Below, piece by piece: positions 54,715-63,595 of a stretch of 64,000 nt of DNA. Position 1 is the stretch's first letter, and each line of letters begins with the position of its first letter. A program made the position numbers and the translations under genes. The DNA is taken from positions 110,038-174,037 of the forward strand of contig CANEXF010000007.1 in NCBI GenBank assembly GCA_947443645.1, written 5' to 3'. A model generated the notes under the pieces. The model searched no databases. It had not been told where the DNA came from and was given only the letters and a program-made list of their open reading frames with translations. The stretch comes from Comamonadaceae bacterium (GTDB lineage Bacteria; Pseudomonadota; Gammaproteobacteria; Burkholderiales; Burkholderiaceae_C).

Positions 54715-54736
54715 ATTGAATTCAATTGAATTCAAT
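54715..54736. promoter_or_regulatory. 22-bp perfect palindrome, candidate operator
   Basis: ATTGAATTCAA is followed directly by its exact reverse complement TTGAATTCAAT. TTGAATTCAA occurs twice, and a further partial unit (TTCAATTCAA) follows to 54740. It sits just upstream of the FAH copy 1 start, between it and the VOC dioxygenase gene. The convergent GntR regulator is the nearest candidate binder. Confidence 0.7.
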
Positions 54737-54837
54737 TCAACGGATGCTTACGGCCTGGCGGTAAATTGGGTCTGTATTGCGGCTGCGCCGCGCCGACCGC
54801 AGCACGAAAAAAACCAGGGCTGGCCTGGTTTTTGTTC

Positions 54838-55782
54838 TCAGCGTGGATGTTCGTGGTTGGTCACAAAATCCGCCGGTACGTCGGGGCCCCAGGCATAAAA
54901 CGAGTCTTCGCCTGGGTGGTCGGCGGCTACCCAGTCCAGGTCTGCCGGGATGTGGTCAATATCGAAGGAGTATTCGCACCAGCTGCCCCACGGGTCGCGC
55001 ACATAGTAGAAGTAGTTGGAGCCCACCACGTGGCGGCCTACGCCCCAGCCGTGCTTGTGGCCCTTCATCTTCATGTGCTCGGCACCCAGGCCGATTTCGT
55101 TGATGCTGCCGACATCCCAGCTCATGTGGTGCAGGCCGCTTGCATGCGACTTGGCCAGCGCCACCAGGTGGTGGTCGCTGCCATGGGCACCGTGCATGAA
55201 AGCGATGCCGTCGCCGGAATGGTCTGAGAGTTTCAGGCCCAGCACATCACGATAAAAGGCGACGGAGCGCAGCACATCAGGAGAGAACAGCAGCACATGC
55301 GACAGGTGCCGCGGCCGCACGCGCGGCGCTTTTGAACGCGCGGGCGCAGCACCTTTGCCGGGCGGCGTAGGCGGCACAACGGTGGGCGCTGAACGCACGG
55401 TGGGCGAGGCTTTGGCTGCGACCACCAGTTGCATCGAAAAGCCGTCCGGGCCGTTGAGCCAGATACCATCTGCTGTGCCCAAGCGGTGTGGTGCAGTCCC
55501 CAGCTTCAGCTCGTCAATTTTTTGTCTGAAGAAGGCTTCGTCTTCGGCATAGATGCCAAAGCGAACATACTGCAGGCGCTTGACGCCCTCGTCCTGCACT
55601 ACTTCAGCCCAGATCTGAGGATTGCCAAATGTTTTCAAATGCAGTTTGTCGCCCGTGCGCTGCACGTCCAGGCCAAAATCACTGTAAAAGTTTTCCGCGA
55701 TGGCCTGGTCGGGTACGGTCAGGACAACGCGGTCGACTGAGTGCACTGCCCGTATGCCGGGTCTATTGCTGGTGTTTCCCAT
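54838..55782 (-). CDS. VOC-family extradiol dioxygenase-like protein
   Basis: This is a two-domain vicinal-oxygen-chelate protein of 314 aa. The N-terminal VOC domain starts AVHSVDRVVLTVPDQAIAENFYSDFGLDV. The C-terminal domain holds the iron-site pattern of type I extradiol dioxygenases: His in PRHLSHVLLFSPDV, His in SGLHHMSWDVGS and Glu in GSWCEYSFDIDHIP. A Pro/Ala-rich linker (residues ~128-150) separates the domains and is longer than usual. It probably cleaves a catechol-type ring. It lies between the two FAH-family genes. Confidence 0.88.
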   Translation of the reverse strand: MGNTSNRPGIRAVHSVDRVVLTVPDQAIAENFYSDFGLDVQRTGDKLHLKTFGNPQIWAEVVQDEGVKRLQYVRFGIYAEDEAFFRQKIDELKLGTAPHRLGTADGIWLNGPDGFSMQLVVAAKASPTVRSAPTVVPPTPPGKGAAPARSKAPRVRPRHLSHVLLFSPDVLRSVAFYRDVLGLKLSDHSGDGIAFMHGAHGSDHHLVALAKSHASGLHHMSWDVGSINEIGLGAEHMKMKGHKHGWGVGRHVVGSNYFYYVRDPWGSWCEYSFDIDHIPADLDWVAADHPGEDSFYAWGPDVPADFVTNHEHPR

Positions 55783-55809
55783 GGCTTGTCTCCTGGGGGG
55801 TTAAAAAAA

Positions 55810-56673
<864 letters not shown>

Positions 56674-56706
56674 GTTGTCCCCACTTATATTAAGAGATCA
56701 GAAAAA

Positions 56707-58449
56707 TCAGGAATCAGCGGTTTCATGCACGACTGCGGTGGCCGCCAAGTTCGCATTTTGCACGTCTTCCGTCAGTCCGATGGCGCGTGACAACACGCTG
56801 GCGGCATCGCTGCAGGCAGCGCCGCGCCAGGCGATGTGGTGGTCTGGCCTGACCAGCACCAGTTCGGCGGTGTAAAGCGCCTTGACAGCAGCGACGTCGC
56901 TGCGCAGCACCAGCAGTGGCAAGCGCAGGCGTGCAGCAGCTTCTTCCCATGGCCTGGTGTCTGCGCTGGACGCTGCAAGCAGCGTGAAGTCGCGGCCGAA
57001 GAGGTCAAGCAGCGATGCCTGGCCTACCTTGACATGCGGGGCGCGCGCGCCGGGGTAGGACGAGGGCAGGTAGACATTTGGTTGGTCGACTGGCGCCGGG
57101 CCCTCTTCCGGCGCGACGATGGCGCTTTGGTAGCGCACACCCAGTTGCAGGCCGGGGATGTTGAACTCGCTCGCGACATGGCTGTCCAGTGCCTGGCCGA
57201 GTGCCGCCCGCGCTGCGTCACCCGCGCTGCTGCGCTCCTCAATCACGGGCGATACGGCAATGCGGCCAATGCTGTCGGCCATGGAACGCGCAAACGCGGT
57301 GTTGCGCAGCGCCATGGGTTTGCGTTCAGTCTCGTAGCTTTGCAGCAGCGCCTGTGGTGCCCAACCCTGCAGCACGGCGGCCAGTTTCCAGCCGAGGTTG
57401 ACGGCATCGTCGACACTGGTGTTGTAGCCCATGCCGCCGGTGGGCGTGAACAGGTGGGCTGCATCGCCGGCCACCAGCATGCGGCCCTTCTGGAACTGGT
57501 CGGCGACCAGCGCAAAGCCGGCGCTCCAGGGCGTGCAGGCCATGATGTTGTAGTCAAACCTTGCGCCAACCACATCGTGCAAGGCTTGGTCCGCGTCCAG
57601 ATCGGCGACGGCCTGCCCGTCCTTGAGCTGCACCAGGACCACAAAGGTGTCCGTGCCGTTGATCGCCACCAGCAGGCCGCGTTGCTGCGGATTAATCACC
57701 CAGTATTGCCAGGCTTTGGGCTTGTTGATCACGTCGTAAAGCGTCTTCGAGCGAAAGTAGATGGAGACCATCTGTCCGCCAAAAAACTCGCGGCGCTCGG
57801 AACTCTGGCCGCTGTAACCCACGCCCATGGCGTGGCGTACCAGGCTGCGTGGTCCGTCGCAGCCGACGACATAGCGTGCGTGCGCCTTCAGCTGGCGGCC
57901 GTTGACCAGATCACTGATGTCTGCTGTGATGCCGTCGGCTGTCTCCTGCAAAGTGCTTGCGCGCAGACCAAACCTGACCGCGACCGAGGCGTGGCTGGCA
58001 GCCTGTGCAGCAAGGATGGGCTCGATGTACATCTGCTGGGCACGGTGCGGCAGCTCGGGCGTGGGCCAGGCCTGCTGGCCATAGTCGCCAAACGAGTCCT
58101 GTGCGGCGGCGTGGTCGGCAGACGGGATCTCAAAGCGTGCCAGCTCGGCGCCGACCAGACGCGTGTGGTAGGTCACGTCCTGCGCATGGCCGGCGGGCAG
58201 GCCGAGTGCGCGTATCTGCCCGGAGAAGCCGCGGCGGCGGTAGTGCTCCATGGTACGCGCCGAGGTGGCGTTGGCCTTGGGCAGCTGCGGTGGCCCGAAG
58301 TCTTCTTCGAGCACCACGCAGGACACGCCCCTGCAGCCCAGCTCGATCGCGAGCATCAGGCCGGAAGGCCCGCCGCCAACGATCAGTACGTCGGTATGGA
58401 TGTCTTGAACAAGTTCTTGCTTCATGTCAGTCGACCTGGACCTTGGCAT
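56707..58449 (-). CDS. FAD-dependent aromatic-ring monooxygenase (PheA/TfdB/MhpA type)
   Basis: This class A flavoprotein monooxygenase is 580 aa. The FAD fold starts DVLIVGGGPSGLMLAIELGCRG. The DG motif is YVVGCDGPRSLVRHAMGV, and the second FAD motif is RMLVAGDAAHLFTPTGGMGYNTSVDDAVNLGWKLAAVLQG. A thioredoxin-like C-terminal domain of about 150 residues is consistent with phenol hydroxylase relatives. It probably hydroxylates a phenolic acid before extradiol cleavage. GGAGA precedes ATG 58449 at good spacing; ATG 58425 (MKQELVQD) is the alternative. It is divergent from the LysR gene and heads the catabolic operon. Confidence 0.93.
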   Translation of the reverse strand: MPRSRSTDMKQELVQDIHTDVLIVGGGPSGLMLAIELGCRGVSCVVLEEDFGPPQLPKANATSARTMEHYRRRGFSGQIRALGLPAGHAQDVTYHTRLVGAELARFEIPSADHAAAQDSFGDYGQQAWPTPELPHRAQQMYIEPILAAQAASHASVAVRFGLRASTLQETADGITADISDLVNGRQLKAHARYVVGCDGPRSLVRHAMGVGYSGQSSERREFFGGQMVSIYFRSKTLYDVINKPKAWQYWVINPQQRGLLVAINGTDTFVVLVQLKDGQAVADLDADQALHDVVGARFDYNIMACTPWSAGFALVADQFQKGRMLVAGDAAHLFTPTGGMGYNTSVDDAVNLGWKLAAVLQGWAPQALLQSYETERKPMALRNTAFARSMADSIGRIAVSPVIEERSSAGDAARAALGQALDSHVASEFNIPGLQLGVRYQSAIVAPEEGPAPVDQPNVYLPSSYPGARAPHVKVGQASLLDLFGRDFTLLAASSADTRPWEEAAARLRLPLLVLRSDVAAVKALYTAELVLVRPDHHIAWRGAACSDAASVLSRAIGLTEDVQNANLAATAVVHETADS

Positions 58450-58600
58450 GGGTTGTCTCCGGGAAATAATATTTATTAAAGCCGTATGCTAGGGAGCTTT
58501 CGCCTTGGTGAGCAGAGGGCAGTTTCGCCCTTGCGATGCCTGCTGCACATCAGTCCACGCTTGCTGTAGCGCTTGGTGCTCGGCCCTTGGGCCAGGTCTG

Positions 58601-58624
58601 TCGTCCTGAGCTTGTCTGCGGATG
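58601..58624 (+). repeat. TCGTCCTGAGCTTGTC-type repeat upstream of the LysR gene
   Basis: TCGTCCTGAGCTTGTCTGCG followed by GATG. It matches the module at 17222-17241 and the degenerate one inside the amgK insert. Related short repeats are common in many proteobacterial genomes. Confidence 0.7.
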
Positions 58625-58674
58625 CTGTCGGCGCGTTTGAAAATCTCACAGCGTTTACAACTTACTATCAGCTC

Positions 58675-59589
58675 ATGCCCAAGCTTCACCATCTGCGCGA
58701 CTTCGTCGCGATTGCACGCGCCGAGAGCGTTCGCAGCGCTGCGCGCAGCCTGGGACTGACGCAGCCGGCGCTTACCCGCAGCCTGCGCGAGCTGGAGCTG
58801 GAAATTGGGGGCGTGCTTTGCGAAAGGCATGCGCGCGGCATTGTGCTGACGCCATTGGGCGAACGCTTTCTGGTGCGGGCGCAGGCATCGCTGGAAGAAC
58901 TCCGGCGCGGCATGGAAGAGGCGATCCAGAGCACAGGCAACATGCAAGGCCATGTGGCGGTGGCGCTTTCAAGCGTGCCGGTACTGACGACGCTGCCAAC
59001 CGCGTTTGCGGCCTTTCGCAAGGCCTGCCCGGAAGTCAGGTTGCGCATTGTTGAAGGCCTGTTTCCCGCCGTCGAGCCGCTGCTGCGCGACGGGCGACTG
59101 GATTTTTACCTGGGCCCCAGGCCCGAACGTGCGGTGGGCGCCAGCTACCGCATCGACTTGATGTTTAAAAACGAGCGCATTGTGCTGGCACGAAAAAACC
59201 ATCCCTTGAGCAAGGCCCGCAGTATCAAAGCCCTGCTCGACGCGCAATGGCTGGTGACGGGATTGCGTGGCCGCCTCGAGGAAGAGTTTGATGAACAGTT
59301 TGTCGCGTTCGGGCTGCAAACGCCGCGCATCTTCACGGTGGTTGAATCGATGCTGGCCCTGCTCACGCTGGTCAGCAGCACCGATGCGCTGGCTTTTTTG
59401 CCCAGGCAGTGGGCCGATACGCCGCTGTTTCGTGACTTGGTGCAGCCCATCGCGATACGTGAGACTCTGATGGCGCCCGACATCGTTCAGGTCACCCGTG
59501 CCAAGATGCCGCTGACGCCGGCGGCCGAGACGTTTTCGGTACTGCTCCAGCGCGCGGCTGGCCGGCCTTACGCGCACAAATCAGCCTGA
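58675..59589 (+). CDS. LysR-family transcriptional regulator
   Basis: This 304-aa LysR protein has an N-terminal winged HTH (LHHLRDFVAIARAESVRSAARSLGLTQPALTRSLRELELEIG) and a periplasmic-binding-like effector domain starting at about residue 90 (GHVAVALSSVPVLTTLPTAFAAF). It is divergent from the FAD monooxygenase gene across 225 bp, the classic arrangement for control of a catabolic operon. The gap has an A/T-rich stretch near 58465-58481 and a copy of the TTCGTCCTGAGCTTG-type repeat (58601-58624). I chose ATG 58675 because the HTH starts directly after it. Confidence 0.92.
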   Translation: MPKLHHLRDFVAIARAESVRSAARSLGLTQPALTRSLRELELEIGGVLCERHARGIVLTPLGERFLVRAQASLEELRRGMEEAIQSTGNMQGHVAVALSSVPVLTTLPTAFAAFRKACPEVRLRIVEGLFPAVEPLLRDGRLDFYLGPRPERAVGASYRIDLMFKNERIVLARKNHPLSKARSIKALLDAQWLVTGLRGRLEEEFDEQFVAFGLQTPRIFTVVESMLALLTLVSSTDALAFLPRQWADTPLFRDLVQPIAIRETLMAPDIVQVTRAKMPLTPAAETFSVLLQRAAGRPYAHKSA

Positions 59590-59599
59590 GCGGACTGGT

Positions 59600-60403
59600 T
59601 CAGCTCCGGCCGGGTCGGCTCTTGGCCTGTGCGACGGCGCTCAGGAAGTCTTCGAGCATGGCGCCATCGTCAATCGTGTTGGAGCCGCTATGGTGAAATT
59701 CAGGATGCCACTGCAATGCGGCGATATAACTCTTGCTGCGGTCCTTGCGGCGTATCGCTTCTATCAGGCCGTCACTCACGCTGAAGGCTTCGGCTTCAAA
59801 TTCAGGTGACAGGTCCTTGATCGCCTGGTGGTGGATGCTGTTGACGCGTACCCGCTCAACCCCAGGGTAAAGCCTTGACAGCTGCGTGCCCGGTACGATG
59901 TCAACGCTGTGAAAATTCTGGTCATATGTCACCGCATCGCGGTGCACCAGTGAATCCGGCACCTGCGTGTTGATGTCCTGGTAAAGCGTTCCGCCATAGG
60001 CTACGTTGAGCAATTGCAGGCCACGGCAGACGCCGAACAGCGGCTTGCCTGCGGCCTCAAAAGCCGTCACCAGCGCCTTGTCATAGTCGTCGCGCATGCG
60101 GTCGCCTGACCACTGCTCCTGCAGCGGGTCTTCGCCATAGCTGCCGGGCCAGACGTCTGCACCGCCGTGCAGCACCAGCCCGTCCAGCCATTCGGCATAG
60201 TGCCGAAAGCTCACATCGCCACGCTGGGTCAGGCCGGTCGGGCAGGGCACCATCACGACCATGGCGCCCGATGACATCAGCCAATGGGCAATGGACTGCT
60301 CGACATATTGCAGGGTTTTGTTGCTGAACAGCGAGCGCGTCGGGTCGGCGTGCGAGAAGCAGGCCGATAACCCGATTTTCAGACGTCTGGCGGTGGTGTG
60401 CAT
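59600..60403 (-). CDS. Gamma-glutamyl-gamma-aminobutyrate hydrolase-like (PuuD-type) amidotransferase-fold protein
   Basis: This class I glutamine-amidotransferase-fold hydrolase has 267 aa. The catalytic Cys is in PLFGVCRGLQLLNVAYGGTLYQDI and the His-Glu pair in YIAALQWHPEFHHSG. The segment GLVLHGGADVWPGSYGEDP also fits the family. PuuD hydrolyses gamma-glutamyl-GABA in putrescine breakdown, but no other puu gene is nearby, so the substrate is open. I chose ATG 60403 (MHTTARRLKIGLSACF); the frame extends upstream without homology. It lies just downstream of the histidine kinase gene on the same strand. Confidence 0.85.
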   Translation of the reverse strand: MHTTARRLKIGLSACFSHADPTRSLFSNKTLQYVEQSIAHWLMSSGAMVVMVPCPTGLTQRGDVSFRHYAEWLDGLVLHGGADVWPGSYGEDPLQEQWSGDRMRDDYDKALVTAFEAAGKPLFGVCRGLQLLNVAYGGTLYQDINTQVPDSLVHRDAVTYDQNFHSVDIVPGTQLSRLYPGVERVRVNSIHHQAIKDLSPEFEAEAFSVSDGLIEAIRRKDRSKSYIAALQWHPEFHHSGSNTIDDGAMLEDFLSAVAQAKSRPGRS

Positions 60404-60413
60404 GGTTGTCCTT

Positions 60414-61904
60414 TCAGGCCAGACCGGTGGATGCAATCGTCCCAAAGCGTACCGCAATGCGTGTGCCGGGGCCGTGTTGCGCCGTGGACTGGGCAGCGCC
60501 GTGATTTTGCGGGGCAGCATCCTCGATATCTATGGTGGCGTCGTGCTGGGTGGCGATTTCCTGCACGATCGCCAGGCCCAGGCCCGAGCCATCGACGTTG
60601 GTGCCCAGCGCGCGGTAAAAGGGCTGAAACACCAGCTCACGCTCGGATTCCGGAATGCCTGGCCCGGAGTCTTCGACCAGCAACACCAGCACGCCGCTGA
60701 AGCGGTCTGCCAGCAGGCGCAGCGTGACCTGGCCTTTTTCCGGCGTGTAGTTGATGGCGTTGTCCAGCAGGTTGCGCACCAGTTCCTTGAGCAGCGTCGG
60801 GTTGCCCATCAGCTGGCTGGCGAGCTCGCCAGCCTCCGGTCCGTCGTAGCCCAGGTCAATTTTCTTTTCAAGCGCGCGCGGCACCGAGTCGGCCATGACT
60901 TCCGATGCGATGAGCACCAGGTCAACGCGTTGCTTGGCCAGGCTGCGGCCCGTGGTCTCGGCGCGCGCCAGCGCCAGCAACTGGTTGACGGTGTGCGTCG
61001 CGCGTATGCTGGCCTGGCCAATGTGCTTGAGCGACTTCTTGAGCTCGTCTGCGTCGGTCTCGCGCTGCGCCAGGTCGGCCTGCATGCGCAGACCTGCCAG
61101 CGGTGTCTTGAGCTGGTGCGCGGCATCGGCCAGAAAGCGTTTTTGGGTTGTCAGCGAGACCTTGAGTCGGCTCAGCAAGTCATTGATGGACGACACCAGT
61201 GGCGCGACTTCTTCGGGCACCTCGGTGTCGTCCAGCGGGCTCATGTCGTCAGGCTTGCGCGCGCGAATGCGTTTTTCCAGTTGCGCCAGCGGCTTGATGC
61301 CGCGCACCAGCGCCAACCAGACCAGCAGAACTGCCAGTGGCAGCGTCACGAACTGCGGCACCATGGTGCCCTTGACGATTTCGGTGGCCAGGGTCTTGCG
61401 CTTTTCGAGCGTTTCGGCCACCTGCACCAGTACCGGCGCGGCTCCGGCGACGTCGGTCTTGATCCAGGTATAGGCGACCCTAACCTTTTCACCTTGAATC
61501 ACATCTTCGCGCAGCTGCACTTCGCCGTCGGCGACCTTGTCGTCATCAATCGGCAGCGGCAGATCGTGCTCGCCGCTCAGGTACTCGCCGTGCGTGCCGA
61601 CCACCTGGTAGTAGACCAGGTCGGTGTCGTCGGCGCGCAGGATCTCGCGCGCCGGTGCAGTCAGGTTGAACTGGACCTGGTTGTTCTTGACCACCACCAG
61701 TTTTGCCAGCGCCTGCACGTTGTACTCGAGCGCGCGGTCAAACGGTTTGCCGGCAATGTTTTGCGCAACCAGCCATGTCAGCGCCAGGCTGATCGGCCAC
61801 AGCAGCAGCAGCGGTGTGAGCATCCAGTCGAGGATTTCGCCGAACAGGCTGCGCCGCTCGCGCTGGAATAGCCTCAAAGCCAAGTGCGCCCCCTCGCTCG
61901 CCAC
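60414..61904 (-). CDS. Sensor histidine kinase, TctE-like
   Basis: This membrane-bound kinase is about 496 aa. TM1 is near the N-terminus (WMLTPLLLLWPISLALTWLVA), then a periplasmic sensor resembling TctE (GKPFDRALEYNVQALAKLV to YLSGEHDLPLP), TM2 (FVTLPLAVLLVWLALV), and HAMP. The H-box is HQLKTPLAGLRM, the N-box DNAINYTPEKG and the G-box GSGLGLAIVQEIA. No ATG lies near the conserved start. The ATG at 61955, GTG 61904 and TTG 61883 all fall inside or at the edge of repeat DNA; a GAGGGGG from the repeat sits 5 bases before TTG 61883. The response regulator gene lies upstream. Confidence 0.9.
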   Translation of the reverse strand: MASEGAHLALRLFQRERRSLFGEILDWMLTPLLLLWPISLALTWLVAQNIAGKPFDRALEYNVQALAKLVVVKNNQVQFNLTAPAREILRADDTDLVYYQVVGTHGEYLSGEHDLPLPIDDDKVADGEVQLREDVIQGEKVRVAYTWIKTDVAGAAPVLVQVAETLEKRKTLATEIVKGTMVPQFVTLPLAVLLVWLALVRGIKPLAQLEKRIRARKPDDMSPLDDTEVPEEVAPLVSSINDLLSRLKVSLTTQKRFLADAAHQLKTPLAGLRMQADLAQRETDADELKKSLKHIGQASIRATHTVNQLLALARAETTGRSLAKQRVDLVLIASEVMADSVPRALEKKIDLGYDGPEAGELASQLMGNPTLLKELVRNLLDNAINYTPEKGQVTLRLLADRFSGVLVLLVEDSGPGIPESERELVFQPFYRALGTNVDGSGLGLAIVQEIATQHDATIDIEDAAPQNHGAAQSTAQHGPGTRIAVRFGTIASTGLA

Positions 61905-62116
61905 TGCGTGTGCTTCGCTGCCCCCCGAGGGGGCCGCCCGCCTGCAGTCCGGCAAAGCCGGCCCTGCGGCTCGAGCTTGCGAAGGCGCGCTTCGTTCTCT
62001 TTCGATCCCTGAATTTTCAAACCGGGGCCGCGGGACTGGCTTTGCCAGCCCGCAGGCGCAGCGGCCCCCTCGGGGGGCAGGAAGCTACACGCAGTGAGCG
62101 ACCGTGGGGGCCACAT
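61886..62116. repeat. Repeat block between the response regulator and kinase genes
   Basis: A decayed core copy (about 61886-61936), two opposed copies of the GGCAAAGCCGG / CTGGCTTTGCCAG module (about 61950 and 62036) and a second core in reverse orientation (about 62068-62113). The outer copies point toward each other, so the whole block is itself an imperfect inverted repeat of about 230 bp. It fills the tctD-tctE gap. Confidence 0.88.
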
Positions 62117-62118
62117 AC

Positions 62119-62793
62119 CTAGCCCGGGATTTTTTCTAGGCAGTAGCCGAGCCCGCGCACCGTTGCGATGCGCACCGGGCCTTTTTCGATCTTCTTGCGC
62201 AGGCGGTGGATATAGACCTCGATGGCATTGTTGCTGACTTCTTCACCCCATTCGCACAGGCGCTCGACCAGTTGGTCCTTGCTCACCAGCCGGCCAGCGC
62301 GCTGCAGCAGCACTTCGAGCAAACCGAGCTCGCGCGCCGACAACTCGACCATCAGGCCGTCTATTGTGGCCACGCGACCGGCCTGGTCATAGACCAGCGG
62401 GCCATGCTTGATGGTGCTGCTGGCGCCGCCCATGCCGCGACGTATCAGTGCGCGCACACGCGCTTCGAGCTCTTGCAGCGAAAACGGCTTGGCCATGTAG
62501 TCGTCCGCGCCATAGTCCAGACCCTTGACGCGCTCTTCGACGCTGTCGGCCGCCGTCAAAATCAGCACCGGCAGCGACGAGCCGCGCGCCCGCAAGCGTT
62601 TGAGCACTTCCAGTCCATGCATGCGCGGCAGGCCGAGGTCAAGAATCAGCAGGTCAAACTCGGTGTTGGTCAAAAGTGCCGCGTCGGCCTCGGTGCCGCT
62701 GGCCACATGATCGGCCGCCGCGCCGGACGCGCGCAGCGTGCGCAGCAAGCCGTCGGCAAGAACCTGGTCGTCTTCAGCAATCAAAATGCGCAT
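62119..62793 (-). CDS. Response regulator, OmpR family (TctD-like)
   Basis: This two-domain regulator of 224 aa has a receiver with acidic pocket ILIAEDDQVLADG, phospho-acceptor Asp in FDLLILDLGLPRMHG, and the Lys in GADDYMAKPFSLQELEARV. The winged-helix output domain follows from about residue 130 (ELSARELGLLEVLLQRAGRLVSKDQL, NAIEVYIHRLRKKI). It pairs with the kinase gene downstream. TctDE pairs often control tricarboxylate transport, but no tctCBA operon is adjacent here. Confidence 0.94.
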   Translation of the reverse strand: MRILIAEDDQVLADGLLRTLRASGAAADHVASGTEADAALLTNTEFDLLILDLGLPRMHGLEVLKRLRARGSSLPVLILTAADSVEERVKGLDYGADDYMAKPFSLQELEARVRALIRRGMGGASSTIKHGPLVYDQAGRVATIDGLMVELSARELGLLEVLLQRAGRLVSKDQLVERLCEWGEEVSNNAIEVYIHRLRKKIEKGPVRIATVRGLGYCLEKIPG

Positions 62794-62912
62794 AGTTGTC
62801 TCCGGTTGCCGGCCCGTCGCAGTGTCTTTGGCCGGGCGATGTTTTTACTTATCGGGCAAATTTTAGGCTTTTGCTGACGCGTGTTTTCGAACAAAGTCCA
62901 GCTGGCGCAGCA

Positions 62913-63431
62913 TCAGTTGCTGCCATAGGCCTCCAGCCCGAGCGCCACCACGGTCGCAACCGCGGGTCCGACAGCTTGTCTGAACTCGTCTTCGGCCCGC
63001 GCTACGGCCTGTTTGAAGGCCTCCAGCCAGAGCAGACCCGAGGCAGTAAACACCACCTGCCGCGCGCGTTTGTCATACGGGTCGGGTTCGCGCGTGACCA
63101 GTCCCCAGGCTTCGCACTGGGTCACCAGATCAGCCATGGCCTGCTTGCTCATGCCGGCGCTGGCCGCCAGCTCGGTCAGGCGCGAGCCGCCCACCGCCAG
63201 ATGCCGCGTGATGTGAATGTGGGCCGCACCGACCTGATCGCGCGCGGCAAGGTTGGACAGCGCCAACGGCACCGCCACATCGCTGGCCATCAGCGCCAGC
63301 ACGCGTTCGTCGAAGCGGCGCAATGCCAGGCCCAGCAAGCGCCCCAGGTGCGTGACGCGCCAGCTCTGGTCGCTGCCGGACTGCCAGCTGTGAGGTGTGT
63401 TTGCGTCGTCCGCGCCATCGTTTTCAGTCAT
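62913..63431 (-). CDS. MarR-family transcriptional regulator
   Basis: This 172-aa winged-helix regulator has an HTH region HIHITRHLAVGGSRLTELAASAGMSKQAMADLVTQCEAWGLVTREPDPYDKRARQVVFT. That includes the DPxDKRxxxV wing typical of MarR. The ligand is unknown. It is divergent from recA and could share the 164-bp promoter gap; no target gene is evident in the window. Confidence 0.9.
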   Translation of the reverse strand: MTENDGADDANTPHSWQSGSDQSWRVTHLGRLLGLALRRFDERVLALMASDVAVPLALSNLAARDQVGAAHIHITRHLAVGGSRLTELAASAGMSKQAMADLVTQCEAWGLVTREPDPYDKRARQVVFTASGLLWLEAFKQAVARAEDEFRQAVGPAVATVVALGLEAYGSN

Positions 63432-63508
63432 TGCGACATGCTAGCGCAGTTGATCAGGCAAACTGACTAAAAATAGGGTTTACTTATTCCAACCACGCCA
63501 ATAAAGTA

Positions 63509-63524
63509 CTGGTCATGCATCCAG
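63509..63524. promoter_or_regulatory. Candidate LexA (SOS) box upstream of recA
   Basis: CTGGTCATGCATCCAG has the CTG-N10-CAG spacing of LexA sites and a TA just before it. It lies about 70 bp upstream of the recA start codon, in promoter position. The fourth base is G, not the consensus T, so the match is not perfect. Confidence 0.55.
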
Positions 63525-63595
63525 CCTGTTGTTAAAGGCAGTTACTGGAAAAGCCACCAAGTTTCGTTACACCACTGATTTTCAAGGAGTTTTCC

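Noticed and set aside
56836..58479. 547-codon plus-strand frame over the FAD monooxygenase gene
   Set aside because: It is antisense to a gene with all class A monooxygenase motifs; the plus-strand product has none.
58460..58485. A/T-rich near-palindrome in the LysR-monooxygenase gap as a LysR box
   Set aside because: The arms do not match well and no T-N11-A pair at the expected distance stands out.
60261..61871. 536-codon plus-strand frame over the histidine kinase
   Set aside because: It is antisense to complete H, N and G boxes; the translation is Gln/Arg-rich without motifs.
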